DNA of 64,000 nt from JAFGIN01 sp050301235 (GTDB lineage Bacteria; Fibrobacterota; Chitinivibrionia; Chitinivibrionales; Chitinispirillaceae): NCBI GenBank assembly GCA_050301235.1, contig JBNKZD010000276.1:1-64000 (forward strand). Direction: 5' to 3'. Both the position numbers and the translations under genes were made by a program. The notes beneath the pieces were generated by a model that saw nothing but the letters and a program-made list of their open reading frames with translations, was not told where the DNA came from and did no database searches. This document shows, in pieces, positions 51,873-60,986 of this stretch. Each line of letters opens with the position of its first letter. Position 1 is the stretch's first letter.

Positions 51873-54119
51873 TTAAAACCTGTAACCGATTGAGAAATAA
51901 AGTGGTGCTGTATATTCTGCACTGGTAACAAGAACTGATTTATCCTTTGTACCAATTGCAAATGTCCGCAGACTTGCTTTTCCAACGTTTCTTCTGAAGG
52001 CCCATTGAAAATGGACATTATTCAGGTAATACCCCGCTCCAATCGAAAAATATTGTTGCTGCGTATTGGTAATGCGGTTATATGGTCGATGCGTATACCC
52101 TATATACAACGGCAGCATAGTATACTGCGGGAATAACAACATTCCCGAATGTGAAACATACTTTGTAATCTGAACCCCAAGATCGAATCCAGGCTGATAT
52201 TGAACTTTTTCGGGATATTTTTCATATTCCAGATCACCAAAAAGGAACATCCACTTTAGTGGATACATGGCAGTTCCAAACCGTATTGTGTGAGGTGATG
52301 GATGATCGACTTTGTAAACATTACTTCCGTTTTTTTCTTTTGTCGAGGCATACAGATCCGCTGAAGAGTAGGTCAACCCGATTTTAAACCGCTGTGAAAA
52401 TTTCCAAAGGATACCACTGGTAATGTCAAGTGAAACAGGATTTCCATCAACTGATGATATACCTGGAATGGTAATTTGATACTCACCGATATGCGCATTA
52501 AAGGTACACCCAAACGATAGCTTTGGTGTGAATCCAAACGCTACAGGAATTGAAAACACCGTTTTCTCTTCCTTAACATTATAAACGCCTTCAGCTGAGG
52601 ATGCTTCTATCCGGGGATAAGGATAGCAGTGACGAATGCCAAACCCGGATGCAAACCAGGAGCCGATTGGTACTGATGTGTAAATTCCCAGATCCGACCA
52701 CAATGGCTGACGGGTAGAAACTTTCTCTGATCCGATTTTACCTTTTAAGAATTCTAATGATGTCAGAAAAAATACCACGTCCCGTTGCTTTACTTTCATT
52801 AGTGATGCAGGATTGTACGCCACCGCCCAGGCATCTTCAACGGAAGCCGTCGTTGCAGAGATTACCCGTGGTAGCACCGACGGATATGGCATGCTGCTGC
52901 GATTAATCGCAATTTTTTCTTCAGTGAATTTATACAGCAGTTCCGCAGCACACTCAGCAGCACCCTCTTCAAGAGCAGTAGCATCTGGTACTTTAATTGA
53001 AGCTTCCGCTACTACCTGTGATGTTTCAGTATTAATCAACCGGGCATTTATACGATAGTATCCACCCGACACAGTGACCGTTACACTTCCCATCACCTGT
53101 ATCCCACTTATGTTCCCTACCTTTACCGCAGATGAATCGCTTATGATGCCGCTTAAACCAAGTGCCTGCTCTTTTAAAATGTCCGTCAAGCGCTCTCTTT
53201 CAACGACTCGTACCGTCGCAGCTTCAGAAAGGACCTGCTGAAATACCTGCTGTGTGGATTTTATCACCGTCCCGAGATCTTCGTGATCTGTTGCATTCTC
53301 AAATGGAAGAATACCAAGTGTTATTCTGCTGCCTTTGAAAAAAGTGCTGCCGGAATCATCACGTACAGTTACTCCTGCGCTATCTATGATTTTTTCTGAA
53401 CTTAATTGTACATTTGCAGGACTCTCATCCACTCTGAACATCGAAGGAACAACAGGAGATGGTTCCAGAACAATCGAATCACCCGGAAAAAATGCATAAG
53501 TGCCACTAAACGTTTTTCTGATCGCGCCATTACCCAGTATTTTATTGGTGTAAAGAACCTGTGATGCCCACAATTTTACAAGAGCCCCATGAATGGTCTC
53601 ATTTATCAACTCAGTATAACTACTGCCATCATCAGGATCAATATTGTTGATACCACTATTTTCAATATAAGCTTTTACATATTCGGTAGTACGGTCAAAG
53701 AGGACTGCCTGAAGTACTACTTTACACATACACTGATCGTCATCTCCACTGATTTTTGAAATTTTTATTGAGAAGTTGGAGATCTGCAACTTCCATGGTG
53801 ATGATTCCTCAAATTTGACACCATAGCGGGTCAAAACAGAATATACTGCGTCATCAAAATATTCCCTGCAGTTACCATCAGGTAAAAGTGTATACTGAAC
53901 ATTTTCACTATTGTCATAAATGGTACCCAGTGTTGGAATCTCGATATCTGCAATCCACAGAGAAAGTGGTCGTGCATCGATTGCACCAAACTTCGCCCAG
54001 TACTTTTCTCCCGGAAAATAATTATACTCAAGAGGAACATCGATATCCTCAGACTCAAATGAAAACAGGGTGGTTTGCATCAGAAATAAAATCAAAATTA
54101 CATTTGCCACAAGTTTCAT
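51873..54119 (-). CDS. Outer-membrane protein with CsgG/FlgO-like domain and beta barrel
   Basis: A 748-residue protein with a signal peptide (about 1-20). Residues about 60-200 form an N-terminal domain; about 270-400 shows a CsgG/FlgO-like domain (ITLGILPFENATD, VRVVERERLTDIL, VMGSVTVTVSGGYYRINARL). The last 310 residues are alternating strands ending in aromatic residues (YFSIGYRF), a PorV/OmpP1-type barrel including NPASLMKVKQRDVVFFLTS. Fusion of these on one chain is unusual. It likely lies in the outer membrane, perhaps near secretion. It is 98 bases after a hypothetical gene in the glnS region; partner proteins are unknown. Confidence 0.72.
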   Translation of the reverse strand: MKLVANVILILFLMQTTLFSFESEDIDVPLEYNYFPGEKYWAKFGAIDARPLSLWIADIEIPTLGTIYDNSENVQYTLLPDGNCREYFDDAVYSVLTRYGVKFEESSPWKLQISNFSIKISKISGDDDQCMCKVVLQAVLFDRTTEYVKAYIENSGINNIDPDDGSSYTELINETIHGALVKLWASQVLYTNKILGNGAIRKTFSGTYAFFPGDSIVLEPSPVVPSMFRVDESPANVQLSSEKIIDSAGVTVRDDSGSTFFKGSRITLGILPFENATDHEDLGTVIKSTQQVFQQVLSEAATVRVVERERLTDILKEQALGLSGIISDSSAVKVGNISGIQVMGSVTVTVSGGYYRINARLINTETSQVVAEASIKVPDATALEEGAAECAAELLYKFTEEKIAINRSSMPYPSVLPRVISATTASVEDAWAVAYNPASLMKVKQRDVVFFLTSLEFLKGKIGSEKVSTRQPLWSDLGIYTSVPIGSWFASGFGIRHCYPYPRIEASSAEGVYNVKEEKTVFSIPVAFGFTPKLSFGCTFNAHIGEYQITIPGISSVDGNPVSLDITSGILWKFSQRFKIGLTYSSADLYASTKEKNGSNVYKVDHPSPHTIRFGTAMYPLKWMFLFGDLEYEKYPEKVQYQPGFDLGVQITKYVSHSGMLLFPQYTMLPLYIGYTHRPYNRITNTQQQYFSIGAGYYLNNVHFQWAFRRNVGKASLRTFAIGTKDKSVLVTSAEYTAPLYFSIGYRF

Positions 54120-54217
54120 CTATTACCTTCTTTATTTTTACAAAGTTAAAACCCCTGATTATTAACGATTCTTATTCTCGGTGCACCTCTGAGTCATCTG
54201 CGTTTTAAAAAACCTTA

Positions 54218-54985
54218 TTATCTATTCCCAAACTGATGGTTCCATCGAAAGTGTCTTACCATTTTATCAACACCAAAATAATGACCTGCTCCAGCTACAA
54301 TATAACCACAAATCAGCAGCAGTACCGTCTCAGTTCTGTCAGAAGACACCTCCAGTAATGGTTCTGTTGCAAACCCCAGAGTCGCTAATCCCCCCAGTGA
54401 TGAAAGTGTTGTCCAGAGTCCTGAAGCGAATGAATATGGGTTTTCGAATTCACTTGTTGCAATTGTGATCTCTGGATCATTGAACACAATCCCGGAAAAT
54501 TCGATATTTTCCAGGTTAATATCACCATACACCGGAACTCTGAAATGAACTGTATCACCGCCGGGAACTACAGTACCGCGAAATTTTTTTATGCCAGGTA
54601 AAAGCACAGCATCTTCAGTTATCATCCCGTTATAATCTACAATAGACAGGTTATATACTCGAGGTACAAACGAACTAGAATTACTTTCCAGAGTTTTACC
54701 ATCACTGGAGGATGTGTCTTCCGGAAATTCAGGTACTCCAATGTCGGTGATACTTTTTTCTACTTTCAGGTCGTGGATCTGCCCCGGAGTAGAGCCTACA
54801 GAAGAAATAGTACTGCTATCGGTTCCCAGCTCTGGATTCTTATCGGTAGAAGTATCAGAAGGTTCTTCTGAATAATCAGGATTCCGCACGCGATAGCCAT
54901 GCGTTCCCCATTCTGCAAAGCATTGCAATACCAGAAACGGTATAAAAAACAGAACAAATGTCATATTTTTATCTGTTAATTTCAT
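54218..54985 (-). CDS. Hypothetical envelope protein
   Basis: About 255 residues from ATG 54985, which is preferred to an ATG-like start at 55018 that overlaps glnS. A signal peptide (about 8-25) is followed by a long serine/threonine/acid-rich stretch (about 35-110), then a beta region (VYNLSIVDYNG, VPGGDTVHFRVPVYG) and two hydrophobic segments near 185-225. The C-terminus is basic (MVRHFRWNHQ). No family is recognised. It lies between glnS and the CsgG-barrel gene on the same strand and may share its message. Confidence 0.6.
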   Translation of the reverse strand: MKLTDKNMTFVLFFIPFLVLQCFAEWGTHGYRVRNPDYSEEPSDTSTDKNPELGTDSSTISSVGSTPGQIHDLKVEKSITDIGVPEFPEDTSSSDGKTLESNSSSFVPRVYNLSIVDYNGMITEDAVLLPGIKKFRGTVVPGGDTVHFRVPVYGDINLENIEFSGIVFNDPEITIATSEFENPYSFASGLWTTLSSLGGLATLGFATEPLLEVSSDRTETVLLLICGYIVAGAGHYFGVDKMVRHFRWNHQFGNR

Positions 54986-55007
54986 ACCGTACCCGCTTAC
55001 ATGCTGG

Positions 55008-56726
55008 TCACGCGCCACTTTTCTTTACGATTTTAGCCCACTCATCTTTAAGAGATACCGTTCGATTTAATACAGGGTTCTTTAGACAAGAGTCTTTGTC
55101 AATACAGAAATACCCTATTCTTTCGAATTGGTATTTGTCCTCCGCAGTGAGGTTTGACAGCGATGGCTCTCCCTTACAGAATTGCACTTTCAGGGAATCA
55201 GCATTGACATCTTTAAGATAATCCCCATCGGGACGGGAACCTGGAGCTTCACTGGTGAACAGTTTTTCGTACAAACGTACTTCCAGATCGACTGCATGCT
55301 GTGCAGATACCCAGTGGATAGTCGCCTTTGGAGAACGTCCATCAGGAGATGATCCACCTTTTGTCTGCGGGTCATAGGTACACCGCAACTCAACAATCTC
55401 TCCCGCATCATTTTTCACAACGCCAGTGCAGGTTATAAAATACGCATACCGCAACCGTACTTCACGTCCGGGACTGAGTCTGAAAAATTTCTTAGGTGGT
55501 TCTTCCATGAAATCATCTTTTTCGATATACAGAACTTTTGAGAACGGTACCAGTCGTGTTCCGGCACCAGGATCTTCAGGGTTGTTTATAGCCTCAACCA
55601 TCTCCACCTGACCATCAGGATAGTTTTCAATCACCACTTTTATCGGATTGATCACTGCCATGACCCGTTTGGCTCTTTTGTTAAGATCCTCACGAAGGCA
55701 ATGTTCAAGAAGAGCATAATCAACGGTACTATCGCGTTTGGCAACACCAATCCGTTCGCAGAAATTCCGGATCGATTCAGGTGTAAAACCCCTTCTGCGC
55801 AATCCGGAAAGCGTTGGCATCCGCGGATCATCCCAGCCGGAAACATACTTTTTATCGACAAGTTCTTTCAGCTTTCGTTTGCTCATTACCGTATAAGTGA
55901 GATTGAGCCTTGCAAACTCGATCTGCTGCGGATGGTGAATTGGAAGCTGATCGATGAACCAGTCGTACAATGGCCGATGATCCTCAAACTCCAGAGAGCA
56001 CAGAGAATGTGTCACCCCTTCGATGGAGTCTTCAAGGCCGTGCGCCCAGTCGTACATCGGATACACTTTCCACCGTTTTCCCTGACGGTGATGTTCGGCT
56101 TTCAGGATGCGATACATGACCGGATCGCGCAGATTGATATTTGAACTCGCCATGTCAATTTTGGCACGCAATACCCTTGAACCATCTTCGAATTCACCAA
56201 TTGCCATTTTCTCAAAAAGCGAAAGATTTTCTTCCACACTGCGATTTCGGTACGGACTCTCTTTTCCGGGCTCTGTCAAGGTACCGCGATATTGACGGAT
56301 CTGTTCGGCATTGAGATCATCAACATACGCTTTTCCTTTTTTGATAAGCTCGATCGCCCAGTTATACATCTTTTCGAAATAATCTGAAGCGTAATAGCAG
56401 TGTTTCCCCCAGTCAAACCCAAGCCAGTGAACATCCCGCTGAATCGAATCAATATATTCCTGTTCCTCTTTTGCCGGATTGGTATCATCATACCGTAAAT
56501 GACACTCTCCGCCAAACTCCTGAGCCATGCCGAAATCGATGCAGATCGCTTTTGCATGTCCTATATGAAGATATCCGTTTGGTTCCGGTGGGAAACGGGT
56601 AATAACCGTCCCTCCCCACTTCCCGCTCTTCATGTCTTCATTGATAATATCGCGAATAAAGTTTGCAACCGGTGCAGATGCTTCACCGCCTTGTCTACCT
56701 TCTATACGATCAGTGTTCTTATCCAT
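55008..56726 (-). CDS. glnS: Glutaminyl-tRNA synthetase
   Basis: A 572-residue class I synthetase that charges tRNA-Gln. HIGH stands at 54-57 in PNGYLHIGHAKAI, the second loop MSKRK at 281-285, and TTPTRL-like anticodon-binding beta barrels fill the C-terminal half. ATG 56726 is chosen over an upstream GTG. Start spacing is 32 bases after the Dabb gene. With gltX in the same set, the cell carries both synthetases and does not need the GatCAB route for glutamine tRNA. GlnRS is scattered in bacteria and its history includes transfer. Confidence 0.94.
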   Translation of the reverse strand: MDKNTDRIEGRQGGEASAPVANFIRDIINEDMKSGKWGGTVITRFPPEPNGYLHIGHAKAICIDFGMAQEFGGECHLRYDDTNPAKEEQEYIDSIQRDVHWLGFDWGKHCYYASDYFEKMYNWAIELIKKGKAYVDDLNAEQIRQYRGTLTEPGKESPYRNRSVEENLSLFEKMAIGEFEDGSRVLRAKIDMASSNINLRDPVMYRILKAEHHRQGKRWKVYPMYDWAHGLEDSIEGVTHSLCSLEFEDHRPLYDWFIDQLPIHHPQQIEFARLNLTYTVMSKRKLKELVDKKYVSGWDDPRMPTLSGLRRRGFTPESIRNFCERIGVAKRDSTVDYALLEHCLREDLNKRAKRVMAVINPIKVVIENYPDGQVEMVEAINNPEDPGAGTRLVPFSKVLYIEKDDFMEEPPKKFFRLSPGREVRLRYAYFITCTGVVKNDAGEIVELRCTYDPQTKGGSSPDGRSPKATIHWVSAQHAVDLEVRLYEKLFTSEAPGSRPDGDYLKDVNADSLKVQFCKGEPSLSNLTAEDKYQFERIGYFCIDKDSCLKNPVLNRTVSLKDEWAKIVKKSGA

Positions 56727-56758
56727 GTACCGCCCCACAATGTAATATCTGCTAAAGT

Positions 56759-57058
56759 TTATTTTTCATAATCTACGAGATGACGCTCAACCACAAGATT
56801 ACCGATTGCAGCTGCAACTTCTTTATGTAAAGGATGTTCAGCGTATTCCCTTAATTCATCAAATGATTTGAATGTAGAATATACAGAAACATCATAAGAA
56901 GCCGGCGTGCAACTCTGGTCAAGGGCTGTCTCAAAATCAATTATCAGCGATAACTTACCAGGCAAGCTATCAAGCAGGTTTTTCACCTTAACAGCATTAT
57001 CCTGCCGTTCCTGAAGATCCTTTCCGACACATTTCCACATCACAATATGTACAACCAT
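56759..57058 (-). CDS. Dabb-family (stress responsive alpha/beta barrel) protein
   Basis: A 99-residue protein starting VVHIVMWKC, with LDSLPGKL and the histidine-bearing EYAEHPLHKEV characteristic of the Dabb family (dimeric alpha/beta barrel). Functions range from oxidative-stress proteins to small enzymes in natural-product pathways, and none can be chosen here. It is one base after gltX and 32 bases before glnS, so it shares their message. The sequence is intact. Confidence 0.88.
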   Translation of the reverse strand: MVVHIVMWKCVGKDLQERQDNAVKVKNLLDSLPGKLSLIIDFETALDQSCTPASYDVSVYSTFKSFDELREYAEHPLHKEVAAAIGNLVVERHLVDYEK

Positions 57059-57059
57059 C

Positions 57060-58520
57060 CTACACCTTACCTTTTATATATGTTACTGCTTTTTCCAACC
57101 GCCGGACAACAGTTTCCTTCCCCAGCAGCTCCATCATTTCATAGAGTCCCGGTCCTACACTGGTCCCGCTGATTGCAAGGCGTGTCGGATGAATCAATTT
57201 GCCGGTTGAAATACTTTTACTTTCTGCAAGTGATTTAAAGCAGGACTCTACTGAAGATGCATTCAGAGCATCTATACCGGCAAGACTATCAAGGATACTT
57301 TGTAAAAGTTGTGCTGCTTCTGCAGTAAACTGTTTTGTCGCAGCTTTCTCATCATACGAAGTCGGATCCCCGAAGAAATAGTGTGTTGTATCTATTATAT
57401 CGGTAATGCGCTTTGAACGCACTTTCATCAGAGAAATCACCTTTTCCAGATATGAATCACTGAAACTAGTGACAGGAATATTCTTCTCAATCCAGAGTGA
57501 TTTGCATTCAGGAAGAATATCCAGGCTGTTTTTTTCAGCCATATACAATCCATTCATCCACTCCAGTTTCTGCTCATCAAACACTGATGATTTAGGAGAA
57601 ACATTCTCAAGTGAAAATGCATCAATAAGTTCCTGCATTGTCATCTTTTCGCGCTCATCACCCGGAGACCATCCAAGTAATGCCAGGAAATTAAACAACG
57701 CTTCAGGTAAAAATCCTGCCCGCTTGAAATCCATCACTGAAGCAGCACCTTTTCTCTTTGATAACTTGCCGCCATCAGGTGACAAAATTATCGGAAGGTG
57801 AGCAAACTCAGGTGGATTCCACCCGAAGGCTTCGTAAAGCAGAATATGCCTTGGGGTTGATGCGATCCATTCATCACCCCGTAATACATGTGTAATTTGC
57901 ATGAGGTGATCGTCAACCACATTTGCCATATGATAGGTCGGGTACCCATCAGTCTTGATCAAAACAAGATCATCAAGCACATCACTGCTGTACTCGATCG
58001 AACCCCGAATTTTATCTGTAAATATTACTTTACGCCCCGATGGAATCTTGAGGCGAATTACGTGTGGCGTTCCAGCATCAAGATGGCGCTTAATTTCATC
58101 ATCAGACAAGCTCCTGCATTTTCGATCATACCCTGAAAGCTGTTTTGCTTTTTCCTGCTCAGCCCGTAACTCAGCAATCCTTTCAGGCGTACAGAAACAA
58201 CGATAGGCATGACCCGATTCCAGCAGTTTTTGAGCATGCTCCTGGTAAATATCGCGTCGTAGTGATTGCACATATGGTCCAAAGTCACCGCCCACCTCCG
58301 GCCCCTCATCCCACTGAAGTCCCAGCCACCTTAAACTCTCGTAGATTTCTTTAAGAGCGCTTTCAACAAACCGGCTTTGATCGGTATCTTCTATTCTTAA
58401 AATAAAAGTACCGTTGGTTTTTCTGGCAAAAAGGTAATTAAAAAGGGCACTTCTTGCCCCACCCACGTGAAGATATCCTGTGGGTGACGGAGCAAATCGG
58501 ACGCGAACAGTATCTGCCAT
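57060..58520 (-). CDS. gltX: Glutamyl-tRNA synthetase
   Basis: A 486-residue class I synthetase. The first motif is APSPTGYLHVGGARS near 10-24, with GxxGxR binding features, and the second KLSKR lies at 252-256. The C-terminal helical domain binds the anticodon. All family landmarks are intact and the length is typical. It leads a short operon with the Dabb gene and glnS. Presence of GlnRS suggests it need not misacylate tRNA-Gln, but discrimination is not visible from the sequence. Confidence 0.96.
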   Translation of the reverse strand: MADTVRVRFAPSPTGYLHVGGARSALFNYLFARKTNGTFILRIEDTDQSRFVESALKEIYESLRWLGLQWDEGPEVGGDFGPYVQSLRRDIYQEHAQKLLESGHAYRCFCTPERIAELRAEQEKAKQLSGYDRKCRSLSDDEIKRHLDAGTPHVIRLKIPSGRKVIFTDKIRGSIEYSSDVLDDLVLIKTDGYPTYHMANVVDDHLMQITHVLRGDEWIASTPRHILLYEAFGWNPPEFAHLPIILSPDGGKLSKRKGAASVMDFKRAGFLPEALFNFLALLGWSPGDEREKMTMQELIDAFSLENVSPKSSVFDEQKLEWMNGLYMAEKNSLDILPECKSLWIEKNIPVTSFSDSYLEKVISLMKVRSKRITDIIDTTHYFFGDPTSYDEKAATKQFTAEAAQLLQSILDSLAGIDALNASSVESCFKSLAESKSISTGKLIHPTRLAISGTSVGPGLYEMMELLGKETVVRRLEKAVTYIKGKV

Positions 58521-59082
58521 ATTTCTATATCCTTATTTTAAAAATTATTTCGGAAAAAGTATAACTTGTTGATAAAATACATGCAAACAAGACTGATTAG
58601 AAAAAAAATAACGCACTGCAGCCATTCTGAAATTAAATTATATTTATGCAGAAGCACAGAAAAGCTAACACTGGAAATGCAAAAACATGATACATCGCAA
58701 TCCATTCATCCACATACAAAGCAACTATTATCCCTTGATGAACATGATTTTTGCTACAGAAAAGATATGTCTCGTTTAGAAAAGGCGATTTCAATTAATT
58801 CCAATTACGATAATAAGTATCTCAAATATAGAGATTTATATATTCATTGAATTATTATATTTTGTCCTTGCAAAATTCGGGGGGAACAGTTACTATATAA
58901 ATCGATCCGATTCCTGGTATAAAAGCAGCTAAATGCTTATCATACTGGTAGATACTATAGGTTAAAAAAATAAGTATTCTAAAAGTTGATCGACTTTTCT
59001 CCTCAGATTTCGCGCACATGGACTGTACACTGATTTTCTGAATATTACGGCCTCTATGGAATCATAACGGGATGGAAAAGAA
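58521..59082. other. Intergenic region before the second kinase
   Basis: Divergent promoters for gltX and the kinase should lie here. One doubtful open frame on the plus strand (58578-58850) is listed separately. The rest is AT-rich and shows nothing else clear. A GGATGGAAAAG sequence lies just before the kinase ATG and is a plausible ribosome site. Confidence 0.5.
58578..58850 (+). CDS. Doubtful 90-residue hypothetical protein
   Basis: A frame free of stops for 90 codons in AT-rich DNA, with a basic, histidine-rich sequence ending in RLEKAISINSNYDNKYLKYRD. It has no ribosome site, signal, or family resemblance. It may be chance; it is recorded because such length without a stop is not very likely in this composition. 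Confidence 0.25.
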   Translation, partial: YMQTRLIRKKITHCSHSEIKLYLCRSTEKLTLEMQKHDTSQSIHPHTKQLLSLDEHDFCYRKDMSRLEKAISINSNYDNKYLKYRDLYIH

Positions 59083-60849
59083 ATGGCTACAGCCGAACTA
59101 GAGACTTCCGGACTGATGGATAACTCGGATAAAAGCAGAATGATCACTCTTCCGGACGGAAAAGAACCGGTCCAGCTCGGATCGGGTCTTGTATCAGGGA
59201 TCCTTGGTGAAGGTGGTTCTTCTATATTATATGAGATTCACAACGTACCTCTTGGATTTCAGCGAGCAGTAAAACTTCTCAAACCCAACCACACCAGAGA
59301 AAGTTTCGAACGTTTTTTTAAAGAATTCAGAATTGGTGCACAGCTTAATCATCCTAATATTATAGTAGTTCACCATGTAGGTCAGTGGCACGGTTTACCT
59401 TACATCGAAATGGAAAAAATTGCAGGTTTTTCTCTTGCAGAAATTATCACTCAATTTGCGCCGCTTCCAACAGGGTTATGCACCGCCCTTGGAATTGTTC
59501 TATGCAAAATACTTGAATATCTCGAAGACTGCACATTCGAACTTAAAAAGAAAAAATACAAGGGTCTGCTGCATCTCGATATTAAGCCATCAAATATTCT
59601 ACTCTCAGAACTTGGAACAATCAAACTGATGGATTTCGGTCTTGCGACACCTCTTCAGGAACCTGTTTCAAATGGAAAAGTTCTCTCCGGAGTTGGATCT
59701 CCGCAGTACAGTGCTCCGGAAGTTCAGTTCGGAACAGATACTCCTGATATTCGTGCAGACATTTTTTCTCTTGGTTGTATTCTTTACGAAATGATTTCGG
59801 GAACAAAGACATTCAGAGGTACTACATCTGAATCAGTGATTGAATCAAGGAAAAACGATGGCCTCATACCTCTTAAAAAGATTGCCAAAAATGTTCCCTC
59901 TGAACTGATTGAACTTGTTGACAAATGTCTTTCATTCGAGAAGGAATCACGTCCTGCAAATCCGACAGAAGTCCGCCTCGAGCTTGAAAAGATTCATCAA
60001 AAAATCACTCAACTGACACCAGAAAATACTGTTACGTATTACATAGAACAGCGTAAACGAAATGAACCGTTTTCTATTGCTAAAGTTAAGGACATTTCCA
60101 AACGCATGCTTGTGCTTACCAGTTCATCGGTTCTAGCATTCTGTGTTGCTGTGATTCTGCTCTTTGCATTATTCAAACCAGCAGAATTTAACAACACATT
60201 ATACTCAATTACAGCAACGCTGGCACCTGCACCAGCACCAAAAGCTGCAACACCACCTGCAGCATCCGACAGCAAATCTCAATCAGATTCCTATTTTTAT
60301 GCACCAACAAACGACGCGGAGTCCAAAATGCTTGATGCACTTCGCTCTGCATGGGGACAGCGAAAATTTGATGAAATGCTGAATCTGATAACAACATTTC
60401 CACCGGAACTACTAAAAAATAAGGAAGTTATTCTTTATAGACTGAGAGCATCAGGACGTGGTGGAGAGGATTTGGGAATTCTTCTCAACGATTTTCCCAC
60501 CAATGATGGAGAGTACTTTTTCCATAAAGCACGTTATCAATATGGACTTAAAGAGTATAGTAATGCGTTGGAAGCGTTAAATCATGCTGAAACAAACCCC
60601 AGCGAATTCCTCGACAAACGTATCCTTGGTCAGGAGATTCAACTCTACCGTTCACGTTGTTTTACTTCGTTGTTCCGTGAAAATCCATCATCTGAAAATC
60701 TGACCGTAGCATTAAACGCATGGGACAGACTTCTTGTGATAGTTCAGGATAAACCGGAAAGCATGCAAAACAAAGAAGCTCTGCGTGAGAAGAAAAACCT
60801 GCTCGCTGAAGCTGAATGGCGTGGATTTAAGCAGCCGGCTCAACCTTAA
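59083..60849 (+). CDS. Ser/Thr kinase-like protein with altered HRD and TPR-like tail
   Basis: A 588-residue relative of the kinase at 32312. The glycine loop is GEGGSSILYE near 46-55. The catalytic loop reads HLDIKPSN from His164, so the usual HRD arginine is leucine (Leu165) while Asp166 and the DFG Asp184 remain. A shared insertion (FELKKKKYKGL) precedes it. Residues about 342-365 form a membrane helix, then a Pro/Ala linker (about 380-395) and a periplasmic helical part with TPR-like pairs (FHKARYQYGLKEYSNALEAL). Loss of the arginine usually changes activation-loop control rather than abolishing activity. It may be an unregulated or pseudo-kinase. Confidence 0.85.
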   Translation: MATAELETSGLMDNSDKSRMITLPDGKEPVQLGSGLVSGILGEGGSSILYEIHNVPLGFQRAVKLLKPNHTRESFERFFKEFRIGAQLNHPNIIVVHHVGQWHGLPYIEMEKIAGFSLAEIITQFAPLPTGLCTALGIVLCKILEYLEDCTFELKKKKYKGLLHLDIKPSNILLSELGTIKLMDFGLATPLQEPVSNGKVLSGVGSPQYSAPEVQFGTDTPDIRADIFSLGCILYEMISGTKTFRGTTSESVIESRKNDGLIPLKKIAKNVPSELIELVDKCLSFEKESRPANPTEVRLELEKIHQKITQLTPENTVTYYIEQRKRNEPFSIAKVKDISKRMLVLTSSSVLAFCVAVILLFALFKPAEFNNTLYSITATLAPAPAPKAATPPAASDSKSQSDSYFYAPTNDAESKMLDALRSAWGQRKFDEMLNLITTFPPELLKNKEVILYRLRASGRGGEDLGILLNDFPTNDGEYFFHKARYQYGLKEYSNALEALNHAETNPSEFLDKRILGQEIQLYRSRCFTSLFRENPSSENLTVALNAWDRLLVIVQDKPESMQNKEALREKKNLLAEAEWRGFKQPAQP

Positions 60850-60868
60850 GTTAAAGAATAAATCTGAA

Positions 60869-60891
60869 AGCCTGAACTGAAGTTTCAGGCT
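60869..60891 (+). terminator. Hairpin after the second kinase gene
   Basis: AGCCTGAA (60869-60876) pairs perfectly with TTCAGGCT (60884-60891) around a 7-base loop, 20 bases past the stop. No T tract follows, so it is a weak terminator. The stem word is nearly the same as at 42324-42339. Confidence 0.4.
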
Positions 60892-60986
60892 ACCCCATTG
60901 ATCACTGAAAAGCCTCAGAAAAAATACTAAAAGTTGCTCTAACATAGTAAAATCGCAAGAACTCTTATACTCTTGAACTCCTGAAC

